The translations under genes were made by a program, and so were the position numbers. Shown here in pieces: positions 55,076-64,000 of a stretch of DNA of 64,000 nt. A model generated the notes under the pieces. It did no database searches and had not been told where the DNA came from. It was given only the letters and a program-made list of their open reading frames with translations. Source of the DNA: Halopenitus salinus (GTDB lineage Archaea > Halobacteriota > Halobacteria > Halobacteriales > Haloferacaceae); assembly GCF_042662125.1 (NCBI RefSeq), contig NZ_JBHSXL010000009.1, positions 1-64,000 on the forward strand. The letters are read 5' to 3'. The first letter of the stretch is position 1, and the number at the start of each line of letters is the position of its first letter.

Positions 55076-56788
55076 TCACTCGTGTATCTTCTCGCCGCGG
55101 TGGAGACGATCGGCGATGCGGAACGTCTGATCGCGCTCGCGCCGGGTCGGGGTGTGTGCGGCGAGGTAGCGGGCGGTTCCGATCAGGTAGCGGTCCGAGC
55201 GCTCACCCGCGGTCCGGCTGCCGCGGAACGCCGCCTCGACGTTCTGGAAGACGTGGAATCCGACGTCCTCGCGAACGAGCGCGTGTCCCAGCCGCTCCCT
55301 GAGACGGGCCGGATCGCCGCCCGCCGCGAGGAAGTCCGCCACGCGTTCGCCGGCCGCGTTCACCTCGCCCTCCGTCTCGAACGTCTCGAGGAGCCCCCGG
55401 AGGGCCGCCTCGGAGTCGACGCTCGCGTCGCCGTCGGGCATCGGTGCCGGCGGGGTGTTGAGGAAGCGGTCGAGGTAGACGTTCATCGCCGCGTCGAAGA
55501 CGCCGCGGTGGAGCTCCCACGCGTCCGTGCGACGCGTCGCGAAGTACACCGCGTTCGCGTAGGTGAAGGTGTGGTGAACCGTGTTCCAGTCGCCGAACTC
55601 GTTCCCCGTCGAGAACCGCACCACCCTCGTGGCGGCGGCGTCCCGCACGACGCCCGCGAGGTCCCGCGGCGTCGCGCCGGCATCGACCGCATCGAGCAGC
55701 GCGTCCGCGATCGCCTCGGGATCGTCGCCCAGCAGGGTCTCGAGGAGGTCGTCCGGTTCGGTCCACCCGTCGCCCGACGCGCGCTCTGGAAGCTCCTCGA
55801 AGGCGTCGTCGAGGAGGGCGGCGAGGTCGACCGGCTGGCGCCACTCCGCCGTCTCCTCGGCGCGCTCGGCATCGGTGAGGCTCGACACGAGGCTCGGGAG
55901 GACCCGATCCGCGCGATCCCACCCGACGTGATCGAGCGACTCGAACGCCTTGTTCAGGAAGTCGAGCGTGTGCCCGCCGTCGAGATAGCGGTGGTCGGTC
56001 GCCGCGGCGAAGAGGAGGTTCGCGACGGTCGCCTCGTCGAACGCCTCGATCGCCGTCCGGAGACACCGCTCCGCGCCGTCGCGATCGCGCACCTCGACGG
56101 TCTCTCTGAACCACGACTTCAATCGCTCGCGCGAGGGGTCGCGCGTGTCGAAGGCCGGCTGGTCGAACCGCGGCGGCTCGCCCGCGCAGTCGCCGGCCAC
56201 CTCGACGATCCCCTGATAGAGCGCCCGTCGACGGTCATCGTCCGCGAGGTCGTCGAGAACGTTCGCCATCGCCGTGTGGATCGTGAGCCCGGACGACCAC
56301 CCGGCCTCGCGGAACTCGGTCCCGAACGTGAGGGCTTGACCGAACGGCTCGACGTAGTCCACGCCCGCGTCGTCGAGGCCGACGACCGACTTCGCGATCA
56401 CGAGCCGGAGGTTCTCCTCGAGGCCGGTGCGCAGCCGCTTGCGCCAGTGTACCCGGGGCGGGTCCTCGCGCTCCTCCTCGGGGCGGACGTAGACGTCGCC
56501 GTCGCGCACCGCCACGGGATAGGTCGGCACGTCGTCGGCCCACGGATCGAAGGTGTCCCCACACGAGAGGTCGAACCGGGCGTGGTGCCAGTGACACGTG
56601 AGGATCCCCTCGTCGACCGTCCCCTCGTCGAGCGGGAACCCCATGTGGGGACACCGGTTGTCGACCGCGTGGACCTCGCCGCCCTCGTAGAAGACGGCGA
56701 TCGCCTGCCCGCCGGCAGCGAGGAGGCGTCGCCCCTCCCGGGCGAGGTCGTCGAGCGAGGCCACGTGGACGAACTCCGTGTCGTTCAT
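55076..56788 (-). CDS. Rieske-type [2Fe-2S] protein with large helical domain
   Basis: The start at 56788 gives MNDTEFVHVASLDDLAREGR. The Rieske cluster ligands are in NRCPHMGFPL and LTCHWHHARFD (CxH and CxxH). The remaining 450 residues are helical and His-rich (GWSSGLTIHTAMANVL, WNTVHHTFTYANAVYFA), not a standard oxygenase catalytic domain. In total 570 residues. It may be a redox enzyme using the Rieske centre to feed electrons to a metal site in the helical part; the substrate is unknown. It is divergent to the GT75-like gene. Confidence 0.78.
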   Translation of the reverse strand: MNDTEFVHVASLDDLAREGRRLLAAGGQAIAVFYEGGEVHAVDNRCPHMGFPLDEGTVDEGILTCHWHHARFDLSCGDTFDPWADDVPTYPVAVRDGDVYVRPEEEREDPPRVHWRKRLRTGLEENLRLVIAKSVVGLDDAGVDYVEPFGQALTFGTEFREAGWSSGLTIHTAMANVLDDLADDDRRRALYQGIVEVAGDCAGEPPRFDQPAFDTRDPSRERLKSWFRETVEVRDRDGAERCLRTAIEAFDEATVANLLFAAATDHRYLDGGHTLDFLNKAFESLDHVGWDRADRVLPSLVSSLTDAERAEETAEWRQPVDLAALLDDAFEELPERASGDGWTEPDDLLETLLGDDPEAIADALLDAVDAGATPRDLAGVVRDAAATRVVRFSTGNEFGDWNTVHHTFTYANAVYFATRRTDAWELHRGVFDAAMNVYLDRFLNTPPAPMPDGDASVDSEAALRGLLETFETEGEVNAAGERVADFLAAGGDPARLRERLGHALVREDVGFHVFQNVEAAFRGSRTAGERSDRYLIGTARYLAAHTPTRRERDQTFRIADRLHRGEKIHE

Positions 56789-56847
56789 GGTACCAACTAC
56801 CATGCCCACGGGCAAAGCGTTGCTGCCGCTGGCTCGATCCCGACAGG

Positions 56848-56867
56848 CTTTTAGGTCACCCTAAAAG
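56848..56867. promoter_or_regulatory. palindromic operator, DtxR/SirR-like
   Basis: CTTTTAGG and CCTAAAAG are perfect 8-base arms around TCAC, 14 bases before the ATG of the next gene. The same core (TTTAGG-N4-CCTAAA) precedes the iron-binding lipoprotein. The shape resembles binding sites of metal-dependent DtxR-type repressors. Confidence 0.75.
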
Positions 56868-56880
56868 GAGTGGAACAACG

Positions 56881-58041
56881 ATGAGTCAGGACGTCTGCGT
56901 CGTGGTTCCGACGATCCGCGAGTACGAGTGCATGCGGTCGTACTTCGAGAACGCGCGGGAACACGGCTTCGATCTCTCGCGGCTGCACGTGGTACTGGTC
57001 ACCGAGGACTTCTGTGATACCGAGGAGATGGCGGCGATGCTCGCCGACGAGGGCGTCTCGGGGGAGGTCTTCGACGGGACGCGTCGCGAGGAGTGGTACG
57101 AGGAGCACGGGATATCGGAGTACGGCCACCTCGTTCCGGCGGCGAGCCACGCCGAGACGAGCTTCGGGCTCCTCTACATGTGGGCGAACGACCGCTTCGA
57201 GTACGGGTTCTTCATCGACGACGACACCCTTCCGGAGCCGGAGGACGACTTCTTCGGACGCCACTTCGAGAACCTCGCGTTCGAGGGCGAGATCGAGTCG
57301 GTCTCCTCGGACCAGCGGTGGGTGAACGTACTCTACCAGCGCGCGGACGAACACGGGCTCTACCCGCGCGGGTACCCCTACGCGGCGATGGACGAGACGG
57401 TCGAGACGTCGACGGAGACCGTCGACGACGTCGTCGCCTCCCAGGGGCTCTGGACCAACGTTCCGGACCTGGACGCGGTCCGAATCCTGATGGATGGCGA
57501 CCTGCAGGGGCAAGCACAGACCCGCACGAGCCGGTCGGACTTCACCGGTGACTTCGTGGCCGCGGAGGGCAACTACCTGACCGTGTGTTCGATGAACCTC
57601 GCGTTCAAACGGGAGGTCATCCCCGCCTTCTATCAGCTCCCGATGGACGACAACGAGTGGGACGTCGGCCGCTTCGATGACATCTGGAGCGGCGTGTTCT
57701 TGAAACGCGCCTGCGACGTCCTCGGAAAGACGATCTACAACGGGTTCCCGCTCTGTGAGCACAACAAGGCGCCGCGGTCGACCTTCGACGACCTCCAAAA
57801 CGAGGTCGCCGGCCTCGAGCTCAACGAACACCTCTACGAGATCGTCGACGACGTCGGCGGCGACGCCGACTCCTTCGCCGGCGTCTTCGAGGCCATGGGC
57901 AGGGAGCTGGCCGAGGGATCCCACGAGGAGTACAACAACGGTGCGTTCTTCACCCACGTCGGCGAACACATGCTCGAGTGGATCGAGTGTCTCGACGCGC
58001 TCGAGACGCCGGCCCGGACCCCTGCTGCGGCGGACGACTGA
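56881..58041 (+). CDS. GT75-like protein (alpha-1,4-glucan-protein synthase family)
   Basis: This 386-residue protein begins MSQDVCVVVPTIREYECMRS and contains YGFFIDDDTLPEPEDDFFG with the DDD metal/nucleotide-sugar motif. Later stretches are FVAAEGNYLTVCSMNLAFKR and YNGFPLCEHNKAPRSTFDD. Members of the reversibly glycosylated polypeptide family act as glycosyltransferases or sugar mutases. The palindrome at its promoter suggests control by the same metal regulator as the next gene. Why a sugar enzyme should follow iron is unclear. Confidence 0.72.
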   Translation: MSQDVCVVVPTIREYECMRSYFENAREHGFDLSRLHVVLVTEDFCDTEEMAAMLADEGVSGEVFDGTRREEWYEEHGISEYGHLVPAASHAETSFGLLYMWANDRFEYGFFIDDDTLPEPEDDFFGRHFENLAFEGEIESVSSDQRWVNVLYQRADEHGLYPRGYPYAAMDETVETSTETVDDVVASQGLWTNVPDLDAVRILMDGDLQGQAQTRTSRSDFTGDFVAAEGNYLTVCSMNLAFKREVIPAFYQLPMDDNEWDVGRFDDIWSGVFLKRACDVLGKTIYNGFPLCEHNKAPRSTFDDLQNEVAGLELNEHLYEIVDDVGGDADSFAGVFEAMGRELAEGSHEEYNNGAFFTHVGEHMLEWIECLDALETPARTPAAADD

Positions 58042-58059
58042 ATCGACGACTATTTAATG

Positions 58060-58077
58060 ATTTAGGTTGACCTAAAA
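58060..58077. promoter_or_regulatory. second palindromic operator and TATA box
   Basis: TTTAGG-TTGA-CCTAAA (58061-58076) lies 4 bases before the ATG at 58081. A TATTTAATG box (58051-58059) lies directly before it, so transcription would start inside or just after the operator. A repressor bound here would block the polymerase. Confidence 0.78.
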
Positions 58078-58080
58078 CAC

Positions 58081-59307
58081 ATGACGTCATCCGACCCTTC
58101 ACGCGAACGAGAGGACACGGAATCACGGGAAGGAGAACCTCACGACCGGCGCGAGACCGCCGATCGTCGGACCTTCCTCGCGACCGCGGGCGCGATCACG
58201 GCCGCGGGGCTCGCGGGCTGTACCGGAAACGGCGGAAATGGCAACGGGAACGGCGGAAATGGCAACGGCGGCGGCAACGGAAACGGCGGCGGCAACGGCG
58301 ACACCGGCTCCGACGTCGGGCAGATCGGGTCGGGTCGCGAGGGACGCGGCGCCCCCGGCGGCACCTCCATGGAGGAGATGCCCGACCTCGAGGGCGAGCT
58401 CACGGTCTACTCCGGCCGCGGCGAGTTCCTCGTCGGGGAGCTCGTGAGCTACATCGACGAGCTCTACGACGACTTCTCGCTCACGGTCCGCTACGGCGGC
58501 TCGACCGACCTCGTCAACCAGATCGCAACCGAGGGCGAAGGTACCTCGGCCGACGTCTTCTACTCCGTCAACGCTGGGTCGCTCGGCGCGCTCGCCGACG
58601 AGGGGTACGCCGCGTCGCTCTCGAGCGACCTCACGGACCTCATCCGTTCCGAGTTCCACACCGAGAACTGGATCGGAACCTCCGGCCGAGCGCGAACGGT
58701 CCCCTACAACACGAACGACGTCTCGGAGGACGGCCTCCCGGACGACATCATGGCGTACCCCGAGGAGTTCGACGGCGATCTCGGCTGGGCCCCCTCGTAC
58801 GGGTCCTGTCAGGCGTTCGTCACCGCCATGCGGATCATCGAGGGCGAGGAGGCGACCCGCGAGTGGCTCCAGGGCGTTCTCGATGCGGGCATCCAGGAGT
58901 ATCCCGACGAGTTCGTGACCTGTCAGGCGATCGCCGACGGCGAGATCGACGCCGCGTTCACGAACCACTACTACATCCAGCGCGTGCTCGACGGGAACCC
59001 CGAGGCGCCGATCGCGACCTCGTTCACCGAGGGCGACGCCGGGGCGGTCTTCAACGTCGCCGGCGCCGCGGTCGTCGAGGGGACGGACGTTCCGGACGTC
59101 GCGGAGAACTTCGTCCGCCACCTGCTGTCGGCGGAGGCGCAGGACTACTTCGCGACCTCGACGTTCGAGTACCCGCTCATCCCGGGCGTGGAGCCGGTCG
59201 GCGACCTCCCGACGATCGACGAGCTCGACGTCCCGGACATCGACCTCGCGCAGCTTTCCGACCTGGAGACGACCGTCGACCTGATGCGGGACGTCGGCGC
59301 CCTCTGA
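58081..59307 (+). CDS. iron(III) ABC transporter substrate-binding lipoprotein
   Basis: The N-terminus has a twin-arginine signal (DRRTFLATAGAITAAGLAGC) with the lipobox Cys, followed by a 30-residue Gly/Asn linker. The binding domain matches Fbp/Fut-type iron binders: LTVYSGRGEFLVGELVSYID, YGGSTDLVNQIATEGEGTSA, VPYNTND and FTNHYYIQRVL, with tyrosines that bind Fe3+. It captures iron at the cell surface. The permease and ATPase genes are not adjacent. A DtxR-like operator at the promoter fits induction when iron is scarce. Confidence 0.85.
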   Translation: MTSSDPSREREDTESREGEPHDRRETADRRTFLATAGAITAAGLAGCTGNGGNGNGNGGNGNGGGNGNGGGNGDTGSDVGQIGSGREGRGAPGGTSMEEMPDLEGELTVYSGRGEFLVGELVSYIDELYDDFSLTVRYGGSTDLVNQIATEGEGTSADVFYSVNAGSLGALADEGYAASLSSDLTDLIRSEFHTENWIGTSGRARTVPYNTNDVSEDGLPDDIMAYPEEFDGDLGWAPSYGSCQAFVTAMRIIEGEEATREWLQGVLDAGIQEYPDEFVTCQAIADGEIDAAFTNHYYIQRVLDGNPEAPIATSFTEGDAGAVFNVAGAAVVEGTDVPDVAENFVRHLLSAEAQDYFATSTFEYPLIPGVEPVGDLPTIDELDVPDIDLAQLSDLETTVDLMRDVGAL

Positions 59308-59347
59308 GATCGGTACCGACTCGCCTCCGTCGACCCGCACCCGAATC

Positions 59348-61714
59348 GTGTTAGAACGAATCCGCGCCACGATCGACCGGACGCTCGCAGCCGGCCAGCG
59401 CCGGGTGCGCCGAGCGCTACCGGAGACGTGGCTGGCGGCCCTGATCGCGGGAGTTTCGGGAGTCGTCGTCTTCACCGTCGCGTCCACCGTCTTCGCCTAT
59501 CACTCGAGCAACCACGACGAGGCGGTCTATCTCATGCAGGCGGCGATGCTGCTCGAGGGGCAACTGGAGCTTCACGCCGGTGAACTGGCGGACGCGTTCC
59601 ACCCGTGGTTCTTCATCGAGGACGGAGGGCGGCTCTACCCGAAGTACTCGCCGGTTCCGTCCGCGATGTACGCGGTCGCGATGGGCCTCCTCGGCGAACC
59701 GCGCGTGACCCTCGCGGCGGTCGCGGCCGCGAACGCCTTTCTCGTGTATCGGCTCGCCTCGATGGCGTGGGACCGGCGGGTCGGCGTGGTCGCCGCGGTC
59801 GTCTTCGCGGCCGCGCCGATGGCGGTCGTCACCACGTCGGTCTTTCTGCCGTACGCGCCGACCACCGCGTTAAACCTCGCGTTCGCGGTCGCGTACCTCC
59901 GGGGCGTCCGCGAGGAGTCGATCCGGTGGGGCGTTCTCGCCGGGATCGCGGTCGGGATCGCCTTCTTCTCGCGGCCCTACACGGCCGTGCTGTTCGCGGC
60001 CCCCTTCATCGCACACGCCGGATACGCCGTGATCGCCGCGGGCAAAGACGAGGGGGTCCTCGGCCGCATCCGCGAGCGCGGACCGGACGCGCTCCGGTGG
60101 GGGGTGCTTCCCTCCCCGATCCGGCGGAACCTCGCCACCGCCCTGTTCGGGCTCCTCTTCGTCGGAGTCACGCTCGCCTACAACGCCCGCATGACGGGGT
60201 CGGCGACCACGTTCCCCTACGCGGTGTTCGCTCCCCTCGACGGACCGGGATTCGGGCGCCGGCGGATCCTCGGCCACTCGATCGTCTACACGCCGGAGCT
60301 GGCGCTGCGCGCGAACGGATACGTCCTGTGGTACCTGTTGACCCGGTGGTTCACGGCCGGCGCGCTCGGCAGCGCGGCGGCCGCCGGCGGGCTCGCGGTG
60401 GCGCTCCGCCGATGGAGCCGAGCCGGGCGGCGGCGAGCGGCACGGATGGGCGAGGAGGCCGGCGGGCGTTCGATCGGGAAGTTCGACGACCGTTCGATCC
60501 GAGGGACGTCCGGGAAGCTGCTCGCGGGACTGTTCGTGACGGTTCCGCTCGGCAACGTCGCCTTCTGGGGCAACTACAACGTCCTCGCGACGATGGACGA
60601 CCCGACGAACGGGATCGTCTCGCAGTTCGGGCCGATCTACCACTTCGACCTGCTCGTTCCGCTTTCGGTGTTCGCCGCGATCGGCGTCGTCGTGGGATGG
60701 CGTCGGGCTCGGGAGGCGATCCGGGACCTCCTCGAGTCGGACGGGACGGGGATCGATCCCGACGGAACCGTCGTCCGCGCGTGCCTGGCGGCCGTGGTGC
60801 TCGCCGGCGTGCTCCTCGCCGGGGGAGCGAACGCGGCCGTCGTCGCGGAGCCCGTCGATCGAAACGCCGCCCACGCCGAGAAGTACGAGACCGCCTACGA
60901 GCCGATCGAGACGGCGGAGTTCGAGAACGCGCTCGTCATCATCCCCGCACCCTACGGCGAGTGGCAGAACCACCCGTTCCAGTATCTCCGCAACGATCCG
61001 GGCTTCGACGGGCCGGTCGTCTACGCGCTCGATCGGGACCCGGGCGAGGACTTCACCGTGTTCGACGCCTATCCCGACCGCGAGTATCACCGCTACACCT
61101 ACCGCGGCGAGTGGACGCCGACGGGCGACCGGCACGTGACGCCGAGGTTGGAGCGGATCGAGGTCCGCCGCGGCGCGGTCCTCGAAGGCGAGGCGACGGT
61201 GGGGATCCCGGACCGCGTAACTAGCGCGAGGGTTCGCATCGAGGGTGCGGGCGACGAGCACGCGAGCTACGTCGTGGCCGATCCCGACGGATCCCTCGCC
61301 GTTCCCTGGCGGATGGATGCCGAGCGCGTTCGGTTGCCGGCGGCTGGAAGCGACGGCGGGGAGGACGCCGTCGACGCGGCGGCCGTCCCCGTGCCCGAGG
61401 ACGACGGCAGGGTCTCGCTTTCGATCACGCTGACCCAGCCGGACGGGGGGACGCTCACCTACCGACAGGATCTCGACGTTCGAGTGAGCGAAGTGGATGG
61501 ATCCGAGGCCTCGGACGCCGACGCGGAGGGACGCGACGGGAGCGTGGTCGAGGTCGTCTGGCCGCCCGAGCGGAAGGTGTGTCGCCTCGCCACCGACTGC
61601 GGGAGGGAGGGAACGTACCTGCCGAACCATCCGGACGCCCACCTGGACGGCGTGAGCTTCGAGACCTCGATCACCACGGGCGACGAGGAGCGAGACGGCG
61701 ACGGCGGCACGTGA
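59348..61714 (+). CDS. membrane glycosyltransferase, GT39/ArnT-like
   Basis: This 788-residue protein has about ten hydrophobic helices. The first loop carries YHSSNHDEAVYLMQAAMLLE, the acidic region that in GT39/ArnT enzymes contacts the lipid-linked sugar. Later come FFSRPYTAVLFAAPFIAHAG and NYNVLATMDDPTNGIVSQFG. The last 230 residues form an outside domain. Such enzymes move a sugar from a dolichol carrier to a protein or lipid outside the cell. The start is the GTG at 59348, 40 bases after the iron-binding gene. Confidence 0.7.
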   Translation: MLERIRATIDRTLAAGQRRVRRALPETWLAALIAGVSGVVVFTVASTVFAYHSSNHDEAVYLMQAAMLLEGQLELHAGELADAFHPWFFIEDGGRLYPKYSPVPSAMYAVAMGLLGEPRVTLAAVAAANAFLVYRLASMAWDRRVGVVAAVVFAAAPMAVVTTSVFLPYAPTTALNLAFAVAYLRGVREESIRWGVLAGIAVGIAFFSRPYTAVLFAAPFIAHAGYAVIAAGKDEGVLGRIRERGPDALRWGVLPSPIRRNLATALFGLLFVGVTLAYNARMTGSATTFPYAVFAPLDGPGFGRRRILGHSIVYTPELALRANGYVLWYLLTRWFTAGALGSAAAAGGLAVALRRWSRAGRRRAARMGEEAGGRSIGKFDDRSIRGTSGKLLAGLFVTVPLGNVAFWGNYNVLATMDDPTNGIVSQFGPIYHFDLLVPLSVFAAIGVVVGWRRAREAIRDLLESDGTGIDPDGTVVRACLAAVVLAGVLLAGGANAAVVAEPVDRNAAHAEKYETAYEPIETAEFENALVIIPAPYGEWQNHPFQYLRNDPGFDGPVVYALDRDPGEDFTVFDAYPDREYHRYTYRGEWTPTGDRHVTPRLERIEVRRGAVLEGEATVGIPDRVTSARVRIEGAGDEHASYVVADPDGSLAVPWRMDAERVRLPAAGSDGGEDAVDAAAVPVPEDDGRVSLSITLTQPDGGTLTYRQDLDVRVSEVDGSEASDADAEGRDGSVVEVVWPPERKVCRLATDCGREGTYLPNHPDAHLDGVSFETSITTGDEERDGDGGT

Positions 61715-61766
61715 GCCGTGGAGCACAACAGCTATACCCGTGAGGTCGGTCGGTTGGATCGATCGG

Positions 61767-63113
61767 ATGTCGCCCCCACAGGACGAGACGCCCGACGGTC
61801 GAACCGTCTCCCGCCGCCGGTTCCTGGCGGGACTGACCGCCGGCTCGCTGGCCGGGATCGCCGGCTGTTCGGGACTCCGGACCGGGCCGCGGTACGACCG
61901 CAGCCAGGCGGACTTCGACCCGGAACCGCTTCCCGGCGATCGGACGTATCCGGACGACGACGGCGTGACGATGTTCAGACGCGGGCTGCGCCGGCTCGGG
62001 TACTACCCCGATGCGACCGTGCCCGACTCGGTGGCGGTGAACTGGCAGTTCCCGGCCAACTACATCGGCCACACGGCCGCGAAGGCGAGTCCCCGCCCGA
62101 CGCCGGACGGCGAGACGATCGTCATCCCCGCGGACACGGGGCTCGTCCACGCGGTCACCCCGAAGGGGCGCAGTCGGTGGACGGCCCGGACGGGCGCGAC
62201 GTCGCTCGGGATCCACGGAACGCCCACGATCGTCGACGGCGTGGCCTACATCGGCGGCTACGACGGTGACCTCTACGCGTTCGACGTGCGGACGGGCGAG
62301 CAGGTCTGGCGGACCTCCCGGATCGCCTTCGACGGCGCCATCGCCATCGGATCGAGTCCGGCCTACTGGGACGGCGTGTTGTACGTCGTCGTCGAGTACA
62401 ACCACCCGCCGGCCGGCACGATGTGGGCCGTCGACGCGGAGACGGGCCAGCCGCTGTGGAGCGACGACCGGCTGTGGGGGATGCCCCACCCCTCGACGTC
62501 GATCGACCCCGAGTACGAGCGGATGATCACCGCCTCGAACGACGGGGTCTGTTACAGCTGGGAGTTCCCGTCCCTCGAGTTCGAGTGGTCCTTCGAGACC
62601 GACCACCACGTCAAGGGGACGATCCCCCAGTACGACGGGCGCGCGTTCGTCGGCTCCTGGGACGGCTTCTTCTACTGTCTCGACGTCGTCGACGGCACGG
62701 AGCTGTGGTCCTTCGAGACGGGCGAGATCATCATGTCGAATCCCGGCGTGGACCCGGAGACGGGGATCATCTACGTCGGAAGCGACGACCGCCACGTCCA
62801 CGCGCTCGACATGGAGACCGGCGACCGGATCTGGTCGCGAAACGTCCACGGCAGCGTGATCGGGTCGCTCACCGTGACTTCCGACGCCGTGCTCGTGGGG
62901 TCCTACGACGGGAACCTCTACGCGCTCGAGAAGGACACCGGCGAGGTGCGCTGGACGGTCGCGAACAACGGCCACGTCACGAGCGCGGCCGTCCCCCACG
63001 ACGGACGGATCTACTACGCCGAACGCGCCGTCCTCTCCGGGTACTGGAACGACGACGAAGAGACGAGGGTGGAGGTTCCGGGCCACGCGTACTGTCTCGT
63101 CCCCGATGAGTGA
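61767..63113 (+). CDS. PQQ-like beta-propeller lipoprotein
   Basis: The ATG at 61767 gives a twin-arginine signal, VSRRRFLAGLTAGSLAGIAG, with lipobox AGC. The rest consists of propeller blades with the typical words: YIGGYDGDLYAFDVRTGEQV, FVGSWDGFFYCLDVVDGTEL, YVGSDDRHVHALDMETGDRI, VGSYDGNLYALEKDTGEV. It has 448 residues. Catalytic PQQ residues cannot be assigned, so it may be a BamB-like scaffold outside the membrane. Confidence 0.82.
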   Translation: MSPPQDETPDGRTVSRRRFLAGLTAGSLAGIAGCSGLRTGPRYDRSQADFDPEPLPGDRTYPDDDGVTMFRRGLRRLGYYPDATVPDSVAVNWQFPANYIGHTAAKASPRPTPDGETIVIPADTGLVHAVTPKGRSRWTARTGATSLGIHGTPTIVDGVAYIGGYDGDLYAFDVRTGEQVWRTSRIAFDGAIAIGSSPAYWDGVLYVVVEYNHPPAGTMWAVDAETGQPLWSDDRLWGMPHPSTSIDPEYERMITASNDGVCYSWEFPSLEFEWSFETDHHVKGTIPQYDGRAFVGSWDGFFYCLDVVDGTELWSFETGEIIMSNPGVDPETGIIYVGSDDRHVHALDMETGDRIWSRNVHGSVIGSLTVTSDAVLVGSYDGNLYALEKDTGEVRWTVANNGHVTSAAVPHDGRIYYAERAVLSGYWNDDEETRVEVPGHAYCLVPDE

Positions 63114-63175
63114 TCGGGCACGCTTTCGAGAGAAAGCCCCGAAAGCGGTAAACCGACGCGTCGAGAACGCCGGGT

Positions 63176-63304
63176 ATGGACCGATACATCGTCGACGAGG
63201 AGAACGACGAACTGCTCTCGCCGATCGTGGTGATCGCGACCGTCGTTCTCGTCGGCGTGTTCGCGATCGGGTTCCTCAACCAGGCGATCTCGCTCGTGCT
63301 CTAG
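63176..63304 (+). CDS. 42-residue single-helix membrane protein
   Basis: MDRYIVDEENDELLSPIVVI is followed by ATVVLVGVFAIGFLNQAISL and a stop at 63304. A short acidic cytoplasmic start is followed by one helix. A clear ATG and protein-like composition support it. It stands between the propeller gene and the peptidase gene. The function is unknown. Confidence 0.6.
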   Translation: MDRYIVDEENDELLSPIVVIATVVLVGVFAIGFLNQAISLVL

Positions 63305-63419
63305 GACGGTCTCGGAGGGATCGAACCGGACGGGTCTCCGGCCACACGACGACGGGCCCATGTTTCCGGCCTCACGACGAGACGGACCCATTTTTCAGAC
63401 CACGCGACGAGACGAGATC

Positions 63420-64000
63420 ATGGACGAACGCGTACGCGAGCACGCCGCGGTGCTGGTCGACTGGAGCGCGCGGATCGAGGCCGGAGACGACGTGGTCGTG
63501 AGCGTCGCCGAGGACGCACACGACCTCGGCGTCGCGGTCGCGAGGGAGCTCGGCGAGCGGGGCGCGAACGTCGTGACGCTCTACGGGTCCGGGGAGGTCG
63601 AACGCGCGATTCTGAAGGGGCGTGAGGACGCGAGTTCGGGCGACTTCGAGGCCGAGCCGCCCGAGTTCGACTCGGACCCGCCCCACGAGCTCGCGCTCCT
63701 CGAGGCGGCCGACGCGTACCTCCGGCTCGGCGGCGGCCGGAACACGGCCGCGACCGCGGACGTGTCCGACGGGATCCGGCAGGGGTACGCCAGGTCCCGA
63801 CGCGGGATCCGGGAGGCCCGCATGGAGACGGACTGGGTCTCGACGGTCCACCCGACCCGGAGCCTCGCCCAGCAGGCCGGGATGGCCCACGAGGAGCACC
63901 GTGAGTTCGTCTACAATGCGGTCCTCCGCGACTGGGAATCGCTGGCCGAGGAGATGGCGATCCTGAAGGAGCTCCTCGACGACGGCGAGATGGTCCGAAT
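63420..64000 (+). CDS. M29-family aminopeptidase (partial)
   Basis: The frame begins at the ATG at 63420 (MDERVREHAAVLVDWSARIE) and is open to the window end, 193 codons. Stretches VSVAEDAHDLGVAVARELGE, LALLEAADAYLRLGGGRNTA and STVHPTRSLAQQAGMAHEEH match the N-terminal half of M29 (aminopeptidase T) enzymes, which use two metal ions to remove N-terminal residues. The metal ligands lie beyond the window. Three imperfect 30-base repeats (ACGACGAGACGG type) lie just before it at 63335-63417. Confidence 0.8.
   Translation, partial: MDERVREHAAVLVDWSARIEAGDDVVVSVAEDAHDLGVAVARELGERGANVVTLYGSGEVERAILKGREDASSGDFEAEPPEFDSDPPHELALLEAADAYLRLGGGRNTAATADVSDGIRQGYARSRRGIREARMETDWVSTVHPTRSLAQQAGMAHEEHREFVYNAVLRDWESLAEEMAILKELLDDGEMVR

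Noticed and set aside
55082..56854. 590-codon frame opposite the Rieske gene
   Set aside because: It is the antisense shadow of a high-GC gene. The Rieske protein has clear cluster motifs; this frame has none.

Overview
The window comes from a haloarchaeon (class Halobacteria). The proteins are acidic. Several genes have a TATA-like box about 25 bases before the start codon, which implies leaderless mRNAs. Twin-arginine lipoprotein signals and typical haloarchaeal families (TrmB-like, Lrp, PduO, NadABC, DabAB) are present. The species cannot be named from the sequence. Host-like parts are very GC-rich; the accessory parts are more AT-rich and full of broken genes.

Region 1 (1-2.1 kb) holds an IS630 tail, a frameshifted FG-GAP lipoprotein and a SnoaL-like gene. 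Region 2 (2.12-35.98 kb) looks like one integrated element. A 15-base copy of the 3' end of tRNA-Val(CAC) lies at 2118-2132, a tyrosine integrase gene follows at once, and the intact tRNA gene is at 35969-36043. The element carries: an IS630 copy that splits a membrane-protein gene; a SAP/PD-(D/E)XK nuclease; a helicase remnant; a PIN toxin pair; a DUF4209/HEPN-like protein; small winged-helix genes; a second integrase; a 23-base tandem array; a second nuclease; hicB with a broken hicA; and an HNH nuclease. It also carries a large defence module (22.3-32.9 kb) of a PLD-SNF2 helicase, a PglX-like adenine methyltransferase, a silent second C-terminal half of that methyltransferase and a tyrosine recombinase.

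The main discovery candidate is in that module. A perfect 72-base inverted repeat lies inside the methyltransferase gene (28330-28401) and at the head of the silent half (29872-29943). The promoter and the N-terminal half lie between the two copies. Inversion would fuse them in frame to the alternative C-terminal half, so the locus appears built to switch DNA-modification specificity. A recombinase gene ends 3 bases after the silent half.

Region 3 (36-50 kb) is host backbone: tRNA-Val, a cobalamin adenosyltransferase, a glutaredoxin-like protein, a thioesterase, the DabA/DabB inorganic-carbon uptake pair, an Lrp regulator, two related TrmB-like regulators and the nadA-nadB-nadC NAD synthesis operon. 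Region 4 (50-55 kb) is a CARF-like regulator whose promoter and start are echoed 4 kb away, across a small island with a DUF1156 methyltransferase. Region 5 (55-64 kb) holds a Rieske protein, two genes behind matching palindromes that resemble iron-regulator operators (a GT75-like protein and an iron-binding lipoprotein), a membrane glycosyltransferase, a PQQ-propeller lipoprotein, a small membrane protein and the start of an M29 aminopeptidase.
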